Below are positions 22,526 to 36,115 of a stretch of 64,000 nucleotides of DNA, piece after piece. The notes beneath the pieces were generated by a model that searched no databases, was not told where the DNA came from, and saw only the letters and a program-made list of their open reading frames with translations. Numbering within the stretch: the stretch's first letter is position 1; the number at the start of each line of letters is the position of its first letter. The position numbers were made by a program, and so were the translations under genes. Source of the stretch: Sclerotinia nivalis (lineage: Eukaryota > Ascomycota > Leotiomycetes > Helotiales > Sclerotiniaceae); contig JAPEIS010000017.1 of assembly GCA_029531795.1 (NCBI GenBank), forward strand, positions 1-64,000, in the 5' to 3' direction.

Positions 22526-24778
22526 TTTCCAAAAGCACCAACAGATTACCAGTACTTCTCCTCCTTCGTTAGCGGCGTTGGATTTTGGAAATTAAACTTA
22601 TTCCCATTCAAAGTTAATTAATAAGAATAAGGTACCGTATAAAATAGTGCGAGTGTAGCGATACCCAACCTATGGGTAGATAGAAGTGGTTCCGTCTGTT
22701 GGCCAAACGCTAAAATAAGTTATGGAACGAGGACAACTTAGTTGTCGATTTTAACTTTTTGGCGGATGATAGTTTGCCCTACAAAATAATGGTTAGGTCC
22801 TCGAATAGCTAAGTTACTGTCCAGTGTGGCAAACAAAGTAGGTAATATCGATATCGAAAGGCTGTCCAATGCCGTAGTCAATGAGGAGTTAGGTAAGGTA
22901 GGTAGGTGGTGAAGTGGAGTCCAGGTAGATTATATGTTATTATTAATGTGTGATGGGATGTCGATTGATTGCCCTGAATGAATGTCATACAGTCAGCAGC
23001 CAATGCGCCAATAACTCAATTCTAAGAGAGATGATGACTGAAGTGGAAAAGTAGTAAGTAGTCATTACCTAGGAATTCAGGAAAATGAGATAATAATCCA
23101 CAATCTTACTTGATCAAGATGTCTTATTAGGATTTCTTTCCCCTAAATTCAATTCCCCAATTTCGAGATATAATTCCCTTGCTGGGTTCTCCCAATTCTT
23201 CTATTAGACTATTTGTCCTTCCTTGTCGCTTGGGAAGTAAAACTAAGAAGTCCCTTGATAAGCCGAGATAAGATGTGAGAGATGAAGAATGAGCTCTAAC
23301 TTTCGACTGCTGCAGATACTTGCTGACTTCACCTTGTGCCTTTAAAAACTGGAGTTGCTGCATGCGATTGTTGTTTAACTCTAAGTTTTCTTCCCCTCTT
23401 GTCGTTAAAGCGTTTGTCGGCGCCGGAATACTAAGATACAAGGAACAGAACAGGGGACCAAATAACTCGTTCGATATAGATGCGATTCGTACTTTTGAAG
23501 GAAAGAAGAAGATATTGTATGAACAGATAGCGGGGTACAAATAATGCAATGAATGAGCTTTATCCCGACTTCTTTTCGAATTGTTGGGACAATGTAGAAT
23601 GTTTTCCCAAAATCGAATGTTGTCAATAATCCCGTCTTGTCTTGCCTTGCTGTCGTTGATGCTATGTTTTATATTTATATGGGTATACCTAGGTCAGAAG
23701 GTACACGATGTGTGAGGAGATATGGATAGATATGGAGATGCCAACGCGAAAATCTAAGGCAAGGCACCAAATATGTATATGTATTTGAATGCACTTGAAG
23801 CAATACGTATCGGTATGAAGTAAAAGCAGGTTAGAATCGCAAGATCATCAATTGCTTCAAAGGGAAACATAGACGTCAATAAGCATTAGGATTTCGGGGC
23901 TATATAATCAAATGATATACCTTTTGATTTTGGGGGTACCATATATTGATTGGGGGCAGAAGCAAAAGCCAAAACGATACCCAAAGATCACTGGTAACCT
24001 CTCACAGCACCGCATCGCGATGAGAGTCTGAAGCCGAGTAAACCCAATTCCAATTCCCCCAAAGAAGAGACCGGGAGAAAGGCCAACAGTTTGTCTCATC
24101 GTCTCATCATTCACACAAACAATTGCCCAGTGCAAGTGCACAGAAACACTGCACCGATTTTACTCGCTGAAAACCATATTCTTTTCCACTCACCCTGTCT
24201 TATTGAACCACCGCGGCATTTTCCCACCATTAATCCATCCCATCCCAATCCATCACCAACCAACAGGATGCCACAAATGAAACTCTAGTATCGCGCCGCA
24301 CAAGATTTAAACGCTGTTCATCTGTGATAAAAGATAAAGTAGGTCTCGTGGTCACATTTCATCAACAGGGGGACGGGGACGGTGACACTCAGGTTAGGTA
24401 GGAAGAAGCAGGAACATAGCATATAGCAATCGCAAGGGCAATCGATCAATAATGAAAAACCCAAACCGACGAAGCAAAATGCTTCGTTGGCACACACGGT
24501 GATGGATATCAACAGGATCCAATTATAACCCATTACCCCTCGCGCAACCTCAAATAAGGCAACCTTTTTACCCAACCTTCACCGCTTCAATGAAAATTTC
24601 AATTTGTGCGTAGAGTATTCATTCCACCGGTTTGACTTATCCTTACTTTCAGAATAGACCAACCCAACATCCGGTCTTCGTAAGGAAGGACCAATTCGAT
24701 ACAGTGAGTGATCTCTCATTCCTTCGCTCCCACGCTTGGCATGAAAATGATGGGATCCGCATTATTTCGTTCGGTGGG

Positions 24779-24822
24779 ATATCAATATCAATGTCAATGT
24801 CAATTTCAATATCAATATTGGT
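24779..24822. repeat. ATCAAT/GTCAAT hexamer repeat
   Basis: About seven imperfect hexamers (ATCAAT, GTCAAT, TTCAAT) in tandem. Confidence 0.75.
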
Positions 24823-27715
24823 GATGTGATTTGATTAGATTGGGAAGATAGATAGATACGGTATCCGCATCCCGTAGTCTTGAGCATGTCACCTATATTT
24901 TTCCGTATTGGTATATATGCAATCTTTCCGAGCAGCCTCCTCCGTAGCTCAGTTTCCTAGCTCTACTCTAAGCAAGGTTATGCTTTACAGGCTACCTACT
25001 GGGCATGACATGACGCGCTTGAACATGGATAAAGATGGAGATACCAGGGGACTAGAGAGCGAGTTTCAACTTTCATGCATGAGTCCAGCGGCCAGTAGGT
25101 TAGAAATGTATATGGAGATAAGATGAGCGATAATGGACCATGAAAAAAACATCTCGTGTACAAATGCCATTTCCAATTTCAGACGGTCCTCGGAAGTGGA
25201 GTTAGTTGATAGATGCGAGGGAAAAATGGTAAATATCTAGCTAAGCTCTACTCTACGTATATGAGCGCATTGGGATTAGAAGCATATTCACGCTTGTATG
25301 CATCCTGTGCTGTGTGTCCTGTGCTTCTACCGTCCATCTCCTGTACAATAGTGGAGCATTGAATCTCTATAGAGTAATTTGTAAAGAATTTCCCCTCTTG
25401 CCCCTCAACCTTAGCTGAGAAACTTCATATTCAACTCAGGCCTCAGGAGACATGGCCTATCTTTGATTTTTGTGCCGATGTATTATCATATCACATGCCT
25501 CTTAGAGATATGGAGATACTGTAATACAGCACACCGATGCATGCATGTCGCGATTCTTATACGACCCTTCAATTCACCTACCATCCATCACATTACAACC
25601 AAGCGCGAAAAAAAAATCCAACCAATCCTACGAATCTCATTTCTTTTCCCATGAAGCAAAAAATACGCCGTCGCACCGATCAGCAAAACCGTTCAGGGAA
25701 GTCAGGAACTTCCGTCATAAGGCTCAAACCTCCTCACTCACACAGCCAATAAAAGTAGAATATCCCGCCCATCAAAGGAAAGCTGATGCTTGCCCCATGT
25801 GCTATATTCCCTGCACCGTATGTAATTTTCATGGCATGTAAGCCCAAAAAGCAGCATTGGTGTTTCGCCTTGTCTGTTCATCCAGGTTGTTGATTAGTTA
25901 ATTAGTTGATTATTTCCCTTAGTCCCCAAATCAACCAACAGATTACGAGCTGAGACCTCCTCCCCTATTTATTGGGGGCATCTGTATGGAATTTATAACC
26001 CATGTCACCATGGGGTTTCCTTGTAATCAGGGGAGGAGAATCGAAAGCCATCAAAATTCGGTTAATTTTCATCGAATTCTTGATTTGGTAGAAATCGTCT
26101 TTTTCTGCGTAGACCTTTGATAATCGTGATTTAATCTTCATCCTGGCATTGAAGCTTGGAAGATCCTAACTCGACAAGAAGGTAAATTGGATTACTAAAG
26201 GGTTATTTTTAAACAAATCTGATAGTCCCGGGTCCCGTGTTTCCGTCCGGACTATATTTTCCTCTGTTCCTAGATCATGTTCTATTGATTCAGTAGTGAT
26301 GTTTACGTGAATGAAACATTTTTGTAGACCTAACCCGGAGATGAAATATAAAAATTGGTATAATGGTATAATGGTCTTGGTTTTATGAATGACGATGTTA
26401 AAGTGAGTCAGCGTTAACTTGTCAACCAGTCAATACGCACGCCGTCTTAAAAACAACGGACGAAAATGGGTCAATCATTACAGGAGCTTGGACGCACCTC
26501 GGTACAAGTCGTGCTCTGTGCAGTGCAGCAAAGACTTTAGGCTGCGTGGCAGGATCTGGCGGGCGTAGTTTTGGCATTTGTCGATTATGATACGATGTTT
26601 GGAAGCACTGATGGAAAATTCTTTCCTCAGCTCTTGGCAAGGGTGACGATATGGTTTGAATATCAAAAAGCAGCACGCCCCGCAACAGAGATTCGTGAAT
26701 CGTGAATCGTGATCGACTTGTTTATTTCCTTCTATCCTAGCCTATCATTAACCAATTGATTGTGAACTTTGAAGACGGGGTGGATGCTCGGGATTCGGAT
26801 CAAACGTACCAAGTACGGGACAGCTAAGACTGGATTGGTAAAAAGTCTTACAACTAAGAAAGGGTTGGGAAGTTGCATGAAAATACATTAAAGGTTGGAA
26901 GGTTGGAAGGTTGAGAAAATCAGGTACGAATTCGGTGTGAGGAGTAGATCCTTGTTCCCGCTATAGAAAGACGGCGGAAGTAATAGTGCGAAATGAAATA
27001 TTAGCTGTTAAACCAAAGAGTCATGGCGCGGTTGTGCTCGGCTTTCCTGAGCTCTCTAGTTAAGGATAGAAGGAAGGATCAGCTTCGTTATTCTGCAATG
27101 CACGAATACAAGTGGATCTGAAGTGGGGGTTGCGAGCATGAGATAATCTCTTCGAAAGACTCAAAATGTGCTGTCATGCAGCTCTTGAGAATTTAGCTGT
27201 GGTGCTTTGGTAAATGTAAGGAAAATCTCTGTGAGCACAGCACAGCACAGAGCACCTTGGATAATCTTAGTGGAAATAGCAGATCTTGAAAGTTTATTCG
27301 TCAAGCGTATCTTTGTCTCTTCCTATTTTCACATATGGATATGTAAGATTTATTGTCTACTACCTAGGTATAAATCATACTCTTCAAGTTGAATAAAACG
27401 GCGTCGGATTTCAGAAGCAATTCCCCTTTCTCCCAAATTTTCTTTCTTACCTTCTGTACCGTTCTATCCCATAGGATTATCCCTGCTGTGTCAACCATTC
27501 TATTGGATCCTCGGGGAAAATACACGGTCAGGCCCTTTCCACACCGTTTTTGGTTTCCGTAGGTACATTACATAGCCACTAGGTACTACGATGTAAGCCC
27601 AGTTTTAGTCCACATTCATTTAACGTTCATTCTTAGCCAACAACTTTTCTATTTGTTTCTCCTTGTCCCTTTCTTCTTGCCCTTTTAATCCTCCAAAAGG
27701 GGTGATGAGAAAACC

Positions 27716-27801
27716 AAAAAAAATAAAATAAAATTTAAAAAAAAATTTAAAAAAATTAAAAAAAATTTAAAAAATAAAAAAAAAAATTAAAAAAAAAAAT
27801 A
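27716..27801. repeat. A-rich low-complexity block
   Basis: 86 bases of almost pure A with T interruptions (AAAATTTAAAA types), inside otherwise normal sequence. It might be the tail of an old retroposed sequence, but no body is recognisable. Confidence 0.7.
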
Positions 27802-30800
27802 GATTCGGGGACTAAATTCCTGAATATCTTCAATTGTGGAGACAATAATGAGCTCGTGACTATTGTAAATGAAATCTGATACGATATGTACGTTCGTACC
27901 CTTTCCGTACTTTTAGAGTAAGTTTGCCCGATAGTTACAAGACCAAAGGGCCAACAAGACTAGTAAATCTCTTGTTATGCAATGTCGACATCATAAGGTT
28001 AATTATCCCCGATGAGCAATTAAAAAGATTTCAAAGCAGGCAGTAGGTCCCTTTGTATACTGATTGTATCTAGGATTATCATATTTGCTTACTCACAATA
28101 TATTAATATTTCCTTTTGATGGATAGTGAACTGTTTCAATCTATGGTATTCAGTAGATTTGATACGAATTCAAAAACGATAAACGACAATCTCCTGTTTT
28201 TATTCAAGGGGATCTACCTGCCATTTCGGTGGCTTTCTTGGGTCTACAAACGGCGAGATGTGCATCTACAGCAGAAATGCACTCAGCAATGCAACGCAAA
28301 AACCCGTCCTGCTTGTGTAGCTGTAGATGACTGACTTGGCATCATTCGATAGTGTTAGTGACGGGATAGAAACGAGCACATTGTCTGTGTACACTTGTAC
28401 AGTACATTCAATCAACTGATCCAAGGCAGTTCTCTTCATTACAAGCTTTTTTACTTTCTCCTTGGGTCCTTGGAGAGATTATCTCAAAGTCTCCGTGGTG
28501 TCTAGGGAGACCCTTGGAAAAATCAAGCAAGATAACCATAACTCCATTGTCCTTAGGTACGAGTAAAGTCTCGAGAAGTATTCAATTCGTGGGAAGAAAG
28601 GATGCGCTTGTGCATCTCATACATTATTGCTCAACGCATACCATACCATAAGACCTACACATACATTTTCCAACATCTTACGTCTCCCAGTCAAGCAACA
28701 AGCAACAAGCAAATTTAAGGACTTAAAGAAAGTATGACATGATCCATCCATACTATTCTACTAACAAGGTATATCCTATCAACCAAACGTTTGGATACCG
28801 ATACACCAAGGTCCACACACACAGTCTTTTTAAACAAAAGTACAGGCATTGATCGTTGTAATGTTGCGTCTGTCGTCAAAATTCCCTGATCCATGATCTG
28901 ATTTCTCATCGACAATGATTCTATCTCTACTTACCAAACCAATTACTCTGTATGACAAAGCATCCTTCTGGATATTGCAGAGTACTCTAGGGACTTTTGT
29001 TCCTATTGCGTGGTCAATTCTATGAATCAGCTTACCAAACTTAGCAAATAACCTTGGAACTTCTTACAACCTCAAGCATTTTTTGATGACAAAACAAATG
29101 AGAATAGCTTCTCGAATTCTTCTGGAAGCTTTTTCCAAGAAAAAGAAAAAAGCCTTGAACCTTGAAAACCCTGTGCCCACATGTTTGATCTACAGTGGTA
29201 CTCTACCGTTTGGTGCCGCTGTACGGTAAATAACCCCTCGCCTCGCCTCGACTACGTTAGAACTTAGGCGACCAAGCATAAGCATCTCATTTTCGTTTCA
29301 TCGGATTATCGGATTTTGAGTCTTTTAACCATGAGAACTTAACCCCACTGACAATCCCGAAATAGAACCTGGAAATGTACGAATATCGAATATCTGGGGA
29401 TAAACATTTTTACCCACAATAATTTAATCTGTGAGTTTGCATCAGAAATCAGAATCATTTCATGTGTTTCGAAAGATATCAGAAGCAAGGCTTAAGGTTT
29501 ACGGCTCAAGGTTCATCAAGGCTCAAAATAGTTCATAATTTGGCCCCCAAGTTTGAGAACAGGGACATCGATAATGTTACAGCATATCCGCCAGTGTGTG
29601 AAGGCAGCAAGGCACAAGGACAAGGACAAGGACAAGGAAAAGCAAGGTACCTGCACGTTCTCATGTTACGTTGTAGTATACGAACAAAATCACATGATGG
29701 ATGTATAACTTCACGCAGCATGTTCTCGTGCAGCGGCTACGGACATTCCATTTTATGTACATTTCAGCGCAAGTGCATTTTTACGCAGAATAATTGAATA
29801 GCTGAAGACCCTACATGCGTACACACACAGTAATGGCGTCCAGCGTAATCATTTCTTACCAAGTTGTGACTGTGATACAGCAACTTTTGTTTCTGCACAC
29901 CAAGGCCGTTGTCTCTCTGATCATGAAGTTGTATGTATATGCTAGATTAATAAAAACAGCACCGAGAAGGGATTGTTTAGTTGCATACCTTTGAAAAACC
30001 CCTGTTAGCAATGATATTATCCTTCTGCAAAATCCTTTTCTGGTTCATATGTACTCTAGCCGGTGAAGAGAGGAGAATCAAAATAAATGATAGATCCTGC
30101 TTACTCGTTCCATTCTTGCACAAAATCATCAATATTGGTATGGTAGTCCATAGGATTACTTGCGGATATCGCGGATAACTATTTGCTCATAATTCTACAT
30201 GCACTGAACGACATGGTAATATTCCCGAATTGATTTTACCTGCATGAGCACGCAGCAGCAAGACTGCAGCAAGACTGCAGCTTCCCGAGCCGAGTTTTTC
30301 TCCACCGTGTTCAACGTTTATTTTTAACGCAAGAACTTTCTTTAGCAATTATTCATAATGGGGAATGAATTTGACGTATGGTAGGATATTACCGACGCTT
30401 TTTACGAAAGTTAAAGATTACCCCTCATCATCTGTACCCATTCTTCTGCATTAATCATTCCTTCTCCAATGTTATCGCATGCTTGTTCTGCACATGCAAA
30501 CGTCGGTGCTTCTTACTTTCCGCTACATGATGAATCTGATAGATCGCATTTCTAGCTATATATTTCAGTTTCGAAGTGTGACCACCCAAATTACCTTTCT
30601 CAAATAGCTGCAAGTCCTCTACGCCCCATAATAGATTACCTTAAAGAAGTACGATGGCCAAGTCGGCCATCAGGCGAGGTTCGCTGCTACGGCCACCAAT
30701 CTCATGAAAGAGGAGTCGTGCATCATGATGAAGCTAGCAATCAAAATCATCAAAGGAGATCTCAACATGGGAAATTTTTTGTCGATCTTTCCATGGCTTT

Positions 30801-31949
30801 TCAAATTGACGGCTCACATATCTCTTGACGCTGACATCATTCTTCTTAAAGTAGATCAGGAATGTACGCCTTGAAATGTGGTTATCTCTGATTGACGGCT
30901 TAGACTTCATGTCTCACACGCGGTTGACATCAAGCCTTTCCCAGGTGCTGTGCGTACGGTTCCACTCAGCCGCACGCACAAGGAAATGACGGCGTACAGA
31001 ATAACTTGTCGGTGTTGCCGGCATCAAAATCAGACGTCTATGTCTATCAAAATATCTTCAATGAATGATGCCTGCCTCGGAATTCGCAAAGGCCTTTCGG
31101 CCGAAACTGGGTAGGTTTAGGTCGAGGCCCGGACCGATCACAATTTTATGCATCCGGAAGAAGCAAAGAACCTTCTGCTGTATCACAATCACAGCCGCAT
31201 TTACCGATGGGAAAATACGTACCTCTAGGCAGCAGTTTTACGTGATGATGGGAATGGAGAAAAGTAAATTCCCATACACTTTCACGTCGTAGTGGCGTCA
31301 AAAGATAAAGCCCTATATTACTTGATGGTATGATATGATATGATATTTCAACGATACGTTCCCCCACCAACAGAGGTTGTGCACGTAGGCACCACTTTTG
31401 CCGGAGTCGCTGCAGGTACTTTTTTCTTTGTGATCAGCGGGTTTGGGGTTAAATCCGGGGATGATGATAAAGAGGAAGGATGGTACATCGTACAGGTACG
31501 GAATGGCCTTATTATGTCATATCATCATCATGTCATGATGATGAAAACATAAGTACCAATACAACGCTACGGTAGATCTACCGTCTCCGCGTGCCCCAAT
31601 CAGCAAAGTTATGCATAGATCAGTGTCCATGCGTGCGAAGAACAAATGCGTGCCAATTGCGGGGGTAATGCGAGGCGTGTTGGCGTACATGTATGTGTTG
31701 CGGGGTAAACGCATGGAAACTAGTGTTTACTTTCGGGCGTGTTTCTTGGAGTGGAGGTGCGTAGGGATTTTTAAAGATTCTTGTTATACATGTTACATGT
31801 TACATGGATAGATAGATGGGATGGATGGGGATTGGAAGGGGAATGGTTGGCGTTACGGGTCTGGAATTGTATATGGAGTTTTTCGATCACCAGATCATCG
31901 GTCAATGTACGATAGCGTTCGGGTGTTCCCATAATAGAATTTTCTCGTC

Positions 31950-32000
31950 TTTTTTTTATTTATTTTATTTATTTTTTATTTTTTATTTTTTATTTTTTTT
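31950..32000. repeat. T-rich TTTTTTAT microsatellite
   Basis: Runs of T broken by ATT or A every 5 to 8 bases. Confidence 0.8.
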
Positions 32001-32460
32001 GGATGATTTGATGATGATTTGTTTTTGTGGAGGTAGTGTGTTGTCGTGGGGTATATATCAATTGCGCTACAGGCGTATATAATGTACATCACTATACTCT
32101 CCAAACCTAAACCCACATGCACTATACTACAATTTCCTTTGTTTTAAAATAAACTTTTGTCTCGGCATATACTAGGTAACACTCACTACAAAGTAAATAA
32201 ATGAGAAATAAACGGAAGTGGAGGCATATTTACACACCTGGTGCATAACTGGTGTATATATGATGCGATATAGATAATTATTCACGACTAAAACAAATAT
32301 ATATTTAGATTCTTATCTCAGCATCGCGGTATACAGCAGCGCGATCGCATGCTAAGGTGTATGATTCGGATAGAGTAGATGGTGGGGTTGGATGGTGAGG
32401 TGGTTGAGTGGTGCTGGTTGGTTTGGTTTGGGTCGGCTGTTCGATTTATGTTTGATGTTT

Positions 32461-32546
32461 GGTATTTAGTATCTGGTATCTGGTATCTGGTATCTAGTAC
32501 CTGATATTTGAGGAGAATTTGGAATTGGAATTGGAATTGGAATTGG
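32461..32546. repeat. Two adjacent short tandem repeats
   Basis: GGTATCT units (32466-32500, about five) followed by GGAATT units (32521-32546, four and a half copies). They lie about 230 bp from the start of the AT-rich block. Confidence 0.8.
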
Positions 32547-33056
32547 ATATGGGAAATGGAAATGAGGGTCGCCTGAGTACAGTCTGATGTTTAATGTTGT
32601 TGGAAGGGCAATCAAACATATATTATTGTGTGTGGCTAATATTCTATAGTCAAGCTAGAAGATATATATGTATGTGTATGTGTGTGTTATTTTTCGTCCG
32701 AGGCTTTGTGCGAAATACAGGCCTCAAATTCCCAATTGGGACAAAGGACACCAGGAGAGGAAGGCCCCTAGATTTCTAATTAGCTAATTTAAGTTTACTA
32801 GTATTATATATACTAAATGCTTTAGTAGAATTTATATGATTATTATTGCATATTGAATTAATCCCTTAAATAGATATTTCAACTGTTCTTTATAATATAA
32901 TTAGATCTCTCAATTCTTGATCTCCTCTCCTTCGTTATCGCAATTAAGCTTTTTAGTATATTTTGTTAATATAAAGTTTTTTTTTTTTTTTTTTTTTAAT
33001 TTATATAAATTCAATCTTTTCGAATCAAAATTCAATATCTTATATAAAGAGAACCC

Positions 33057-33261
33057 TAAAATAAAATAAAATAAAATAAAATAAAATAAAATAAAATAAA
33101 ATAAAATAAAATAAAATAAAATAAAATAAAATAAAATAAAATAAAATAAAATAAAATAAAATAAAATAAAATAAAATAAAATAAAATAAAATAAAATAAA
33201 ATAAAATAAAATAAAATAAAATAAAATAAAATAAAATAAAATAAAATAAAATAAAATAAAA
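33057..33261. repeat. Perfect (TAAAA)41 microsatellite
   Basis: 205 bases, 41 perfect 5-bp units with no interruption, inside the 3' region of element E. The 98-codon minus frame over it (repeating FYFIL) is an artefact. Perfect units in a heavily mutated region point to recent expansion. The unit contains no C or G, so RIP cannot damage it. Confidence 0.95.
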
Positions 33262-33899
33262 GTAGTTTTTCAATCTATAAATTGTATAGAGAATCGAGGA
33301 TATATATTCTGATAGAATTTTATAGATTTGAATCAAGCTATTAGTTTCGCTACTCCTTTTATATTTTCTAAAAGATAGAGGATAGCTTCAAATGGCGGCA
33401 ATTTCGAAAGGGTCTTTTGAACGTTTTCAATTTTACAAAAGTAAAAATGAAAAAAGGATTTTCTTTTCTTATATAAATATAAAATATAGGGGTCTTTATG
33501 ATTGAATCGATTATAATATATTACGAAATCGCTGTATTAAGATTTAGCTGTTAGGATGTATTTTAATATCGTTTGTTCAAAAGAAAATATAATCGATTGA
33601 TTATTATAAATTATAAAAAGATTATTATAATTTAATAATGTTATAATTGTTTATAATTTTGATTTTATTAATTTAGTATTCGATTTAGTAATTCTTTTTA
33701 AAGAGGCGAGAGTATAGATAGAATTAGATAAGGATGAGAGTATTATTCTCTCTTTAGTTGTTTTGTTCGTTGTTTTGTTTTCGGGGATATCTAGATATCT
33801 AGGAACTTATCGAATTCGAATTGAATTAGGGTGAGTATATAACAAATGAAATCTGAAAGATCAAATTATAGTTAACTTATAAAATTCTTCGAATATAGA

Positions 33900-34290
33900 T
33901 TGAAAAGATCTAATCGAATGAGAGCTTAAATATATAATAATCTTTAGATTATCCAAGAAAACCTAAAGGTTTATAGCAAATCTAGTTAAAGATAATTGAA
34001 TTGCTATTTGAGTATCTTTCAGAATTGCAATTGTTTCAATATCGAAAATTTCAGTATTATAGTTTAATAAGAAAACCTATCAATTCATTTGTAGATTATA
34101 TTGATAAATCATTAATTCACCTTTTATAGTATTATTTTGAACTTCGTTTTTCGAATCATCGGAGAAGATTTGTAAATCACTTTTTGGAATCATAAATATA
34201 AACTTTTCGAAATCCTTAGCTGTTTGTTTTTTCGAATGATTAAAAAGATTATTGATTTTAATTTCCATAATGATATATAGTTCTTTGTTC
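33900..34290 (-). pseudogene. RNase H domain of LINE E
   Basis: Open piece 34080-34268 carries the RNase H opening motif as IFSDDSKNE (a second-position Gly of the usual SDGSK reads Asp), then a short stretch and YQYNL. An RNase H downstream of RT is normal for Tad-clade elements of filamentous fungi. Confidence 0.6.
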
Positions 34291-34699
34291 TTTTAAAAGG
34301 GAAGTACAATTGGATTAATATATTTGGCTTTTGGAAAAGCTAGAATAATTTTTGAAAATCTTGATTTAGTAGTTCTGATATTAGTTTTAATTAGGATATT
34401 TTTGATTCGGATTCGAAGGGGGTGTTTAAGGTCGAATCGAGCTGTTTGGGCTGTAAAGTTTTGGAATATCAAATTGAACTTTATTTTAGAGGGTATTAGA
34501 TTTGATTCTTTGTATAAAACAGCAATATTAATTATACAGAATACAAAAAAGATTATTCAAGTATTAATTAGTATAATTTTATTCAAAAGTTTCAAATGTT
34601 TATTTATTTGATTCGAGATTGTAAAGTTTAGATTTCGTTTCCTAATTCGATTAAGTTATCAAGTTTCGATTGCAAAATAATATTTCTTCAAAATACAAA

Positions 34700-35690
34700 T
34701 AGTAATTGTTTTTTGAAGTAAAATTGATAGAATATTTCGAGTTATTCTTCTAAGCGAATATAAAATATTCGTAATTGTAAGAGTTTTAATTATAAGGATT
34801 TGAATATGAAATTTGAAATTCAATTCCTTATCGAAGTAAATTCTTAATTATTTCAATAAATCTAGTTTCTTTATTATTGAAAGATTTTCTGTATAAATGA
34901 TAGAGCTTTCGATATCTTTCCTAAAGTTTCTATAGAAATATATTAGTTTAGATTTTTTAGAATCGAAAATGATCTTTTCAGATTTGTTTTAATTTAAAGC
35001 CATTAGTATTTCAAATTGTAATTGATTATAATTAGATTATAAACTTGAAGAAAAAGCTATTAATACAATATCATCTGTATATTCAAATCTTCGAATAGAA
35101 TTGTTTAATCAAAACAAAGAGGTTATATAAAATATAAAAAGGATAAACGAAATTAGAGAGTTTTATAACAAATTATATTCAATACTAATACTGGGCCCTA
35201 TTTCGCTATCAAACCGAATACAAACTGATCGATTTATCGAGAACGATTGTATTCATCGAATTAGATTGTTAGATTATTCTTGTTTTCTGAATCGATGGAC
35301 TAAATATTCTAGAAGAATAGTATTATAAGTATTTTTGATATTTATAATTAATAAAATAGCTTTAGAATCTGAATTCAAAATCATTTCTATATTATATATA
35401 AGGCAAATTGTGAGATCTATTGATGAATATAGAGGAAGTATTCCGAATTGTTGTTTGATTAGTATTTTGAGAGTTATAACAATCCAAGATATCTTTTTAG
35501 CAATCAAATGTTCGAGATCTTTTTCTAGTATTGAAAGTAGAGCTATTGATTTATAGGATCTGGGATTCGTATAATTTGTTTTGTTTGGTTTTGGGATAAT
35601 AATTACAATCGTTGATCGAAAGTATTCAAGGTGATGATCTATTTCAAGATATTTTTGAAAAAGTTGTAGAATACTAAATTCAATTTATAA
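34700..35690 (-). pseudogene. Reverse transcriptase of LINE E, C-terminal part
   Basis: RT blocks in order: IPKPNKTNYTNPRSYKSIAL, LIAKKISWI, QQFGILPLYSSIDLTTC-like segment, LLIINIKNTYN, and the catalytic box EYTDDIVLIA near 35063-35100 (usual YADD; Ala to Thr is a G-to-A change, both Asp kept). This block order is that of Tad/CgT1-type LINEs. The frame ends abruptly at 35690, where the LTR of element D starts. Confidence 0.88.
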
Positions 35691-35977
35691 TGTGAAAGAG
35701 GTAGGTCGAGATATGTGCGTTCCGATAGTACATTGCAAAGGGGAATAGGATACGAATTGATTAGATTATATTGTATAAACTTCGAATAATAGAACTAAAG
35801 TAAATAATAATGGATTGGGGTTGTATATAATGGGTATACAAAAAGACTAATGAAAACGATTGATTGTTTTAGAAGGGAAAGCAAAGCCTTCTCTTTATAT
35901 TTAATTACAAAGGATTATATAATCTAATGCCTATGAATTAACTACATATGTGGCCCTAGCAATCCAACTTTCTCACA
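35691..35977 (-). repeat. 3' LTR of element D, 287 bp
   Basis: Plus strand starts TGTGAAAG and ends CTTTCTCACA. It has the same length as the copy at 63146-63432 and is alignable throughout with mainly transition differences. A purine tract on the minus strand (35978-35991, plus strand CCCTTCCCCTCCC) directly precedes it, as expected for a 3' LTR. Confidence 0.9.
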
Positions 35978-35991
35978 CCCTTCCCCTCCCG
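35978..35991 (-). other. Polypurine tract of element D
   Basis: Minus strand reads GGGAGGGGAAGGG immediately before the LTR. This is the usual primer site for plus-strand DNA synthesis and one of the few G-rich runs left in the block. Confidence 0.8.
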
Positions 35992-36115
35992 GAAATATAT
36001 AGCTTATCCCAATCAAAAACCCATTTGCAATATAAAAACCAGATCAGGATACCAAAGAAAAAGATTACTGAATATTTTTTAAGATTGTTTTAAAAAGTCA
36101 ATATCGCTTACAAAT

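Larger units (their letters stand above)
21340..22600. promoter_or_regulatory. Long upstream region of the phospholipase gene with simple repeats
   Basis: No gene. It holds a (GGT)n/GGTGGTA tract at 21733-21800, a homopurine stretch at 22085-22125, a C9 run near 22170 and a long CT tract at 22481-22525. These are usual in fungal promoters and long 5' leaders and probably belong to the minus-strand phospholipase transcript. Confidence 0.5.
22601..32770. other. 10-kb gene desert of ordinary composition
   Basis: Unlike the flanking AT-rich blocks, this stretch has normal base composition, yet no frame above about 140 codons and none with recognisable content. The largest (23127-23549 minus, 29462-29797 plus) look like chance. 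I saw no tRNA-like or 5S-like sequence by eye. It contains several short simple repeats listed separately. Long non-coding transcripts or regulatory DNA are possible but unproven. Confidence 0.5.
32977..35690 (-). mobile_element. Element E, 3' part: Tad-type LINE, RIP-degraded
   Basis: Downstream part of a non-LTR retrotransposon read right to left. It holds the RT (35690 to about 34700) and an RNase H (about 34270-33900). A T21 run on the plus strand at 32977-32997 is a candidate poly(A) tail for a minus-strand element, so I place the 3' end there, tentatively. The upstream part of the same RT continues at 63433 on the far side of element D. Many stops, nearly all explainable by C-to-T/G-to-A. 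Confidence 0.8.

Noticed and set aside
21394..22550. Thr/His/Tyr-rich and Phe-rich minus frames upstream of the phospholipase
   Set aside because: Translations of GGT and homopolymer tracts in the leader/promoter.
23127..23549. 140-codon minus frame in the gene desert
   Set aside because: No domain, no signal and an equally open plus frame opposite; likely chance.
24779..24822. Regular short repeats considered as a CRISPR array
   Set aside because: Simple tandem hexamers without spacers, in a eukaryotic genome.
29462..29797. 111-codon plus frame with a QGQGQG stretch
   Set aside because: The stretch is a short ACAAGG repeat; nothing else supports a gene.
33040..33336. 98-codon minus frame made of repeating FYFIL
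   Set aside because: It is the translation of the (TAAAA)41 microsatellite.
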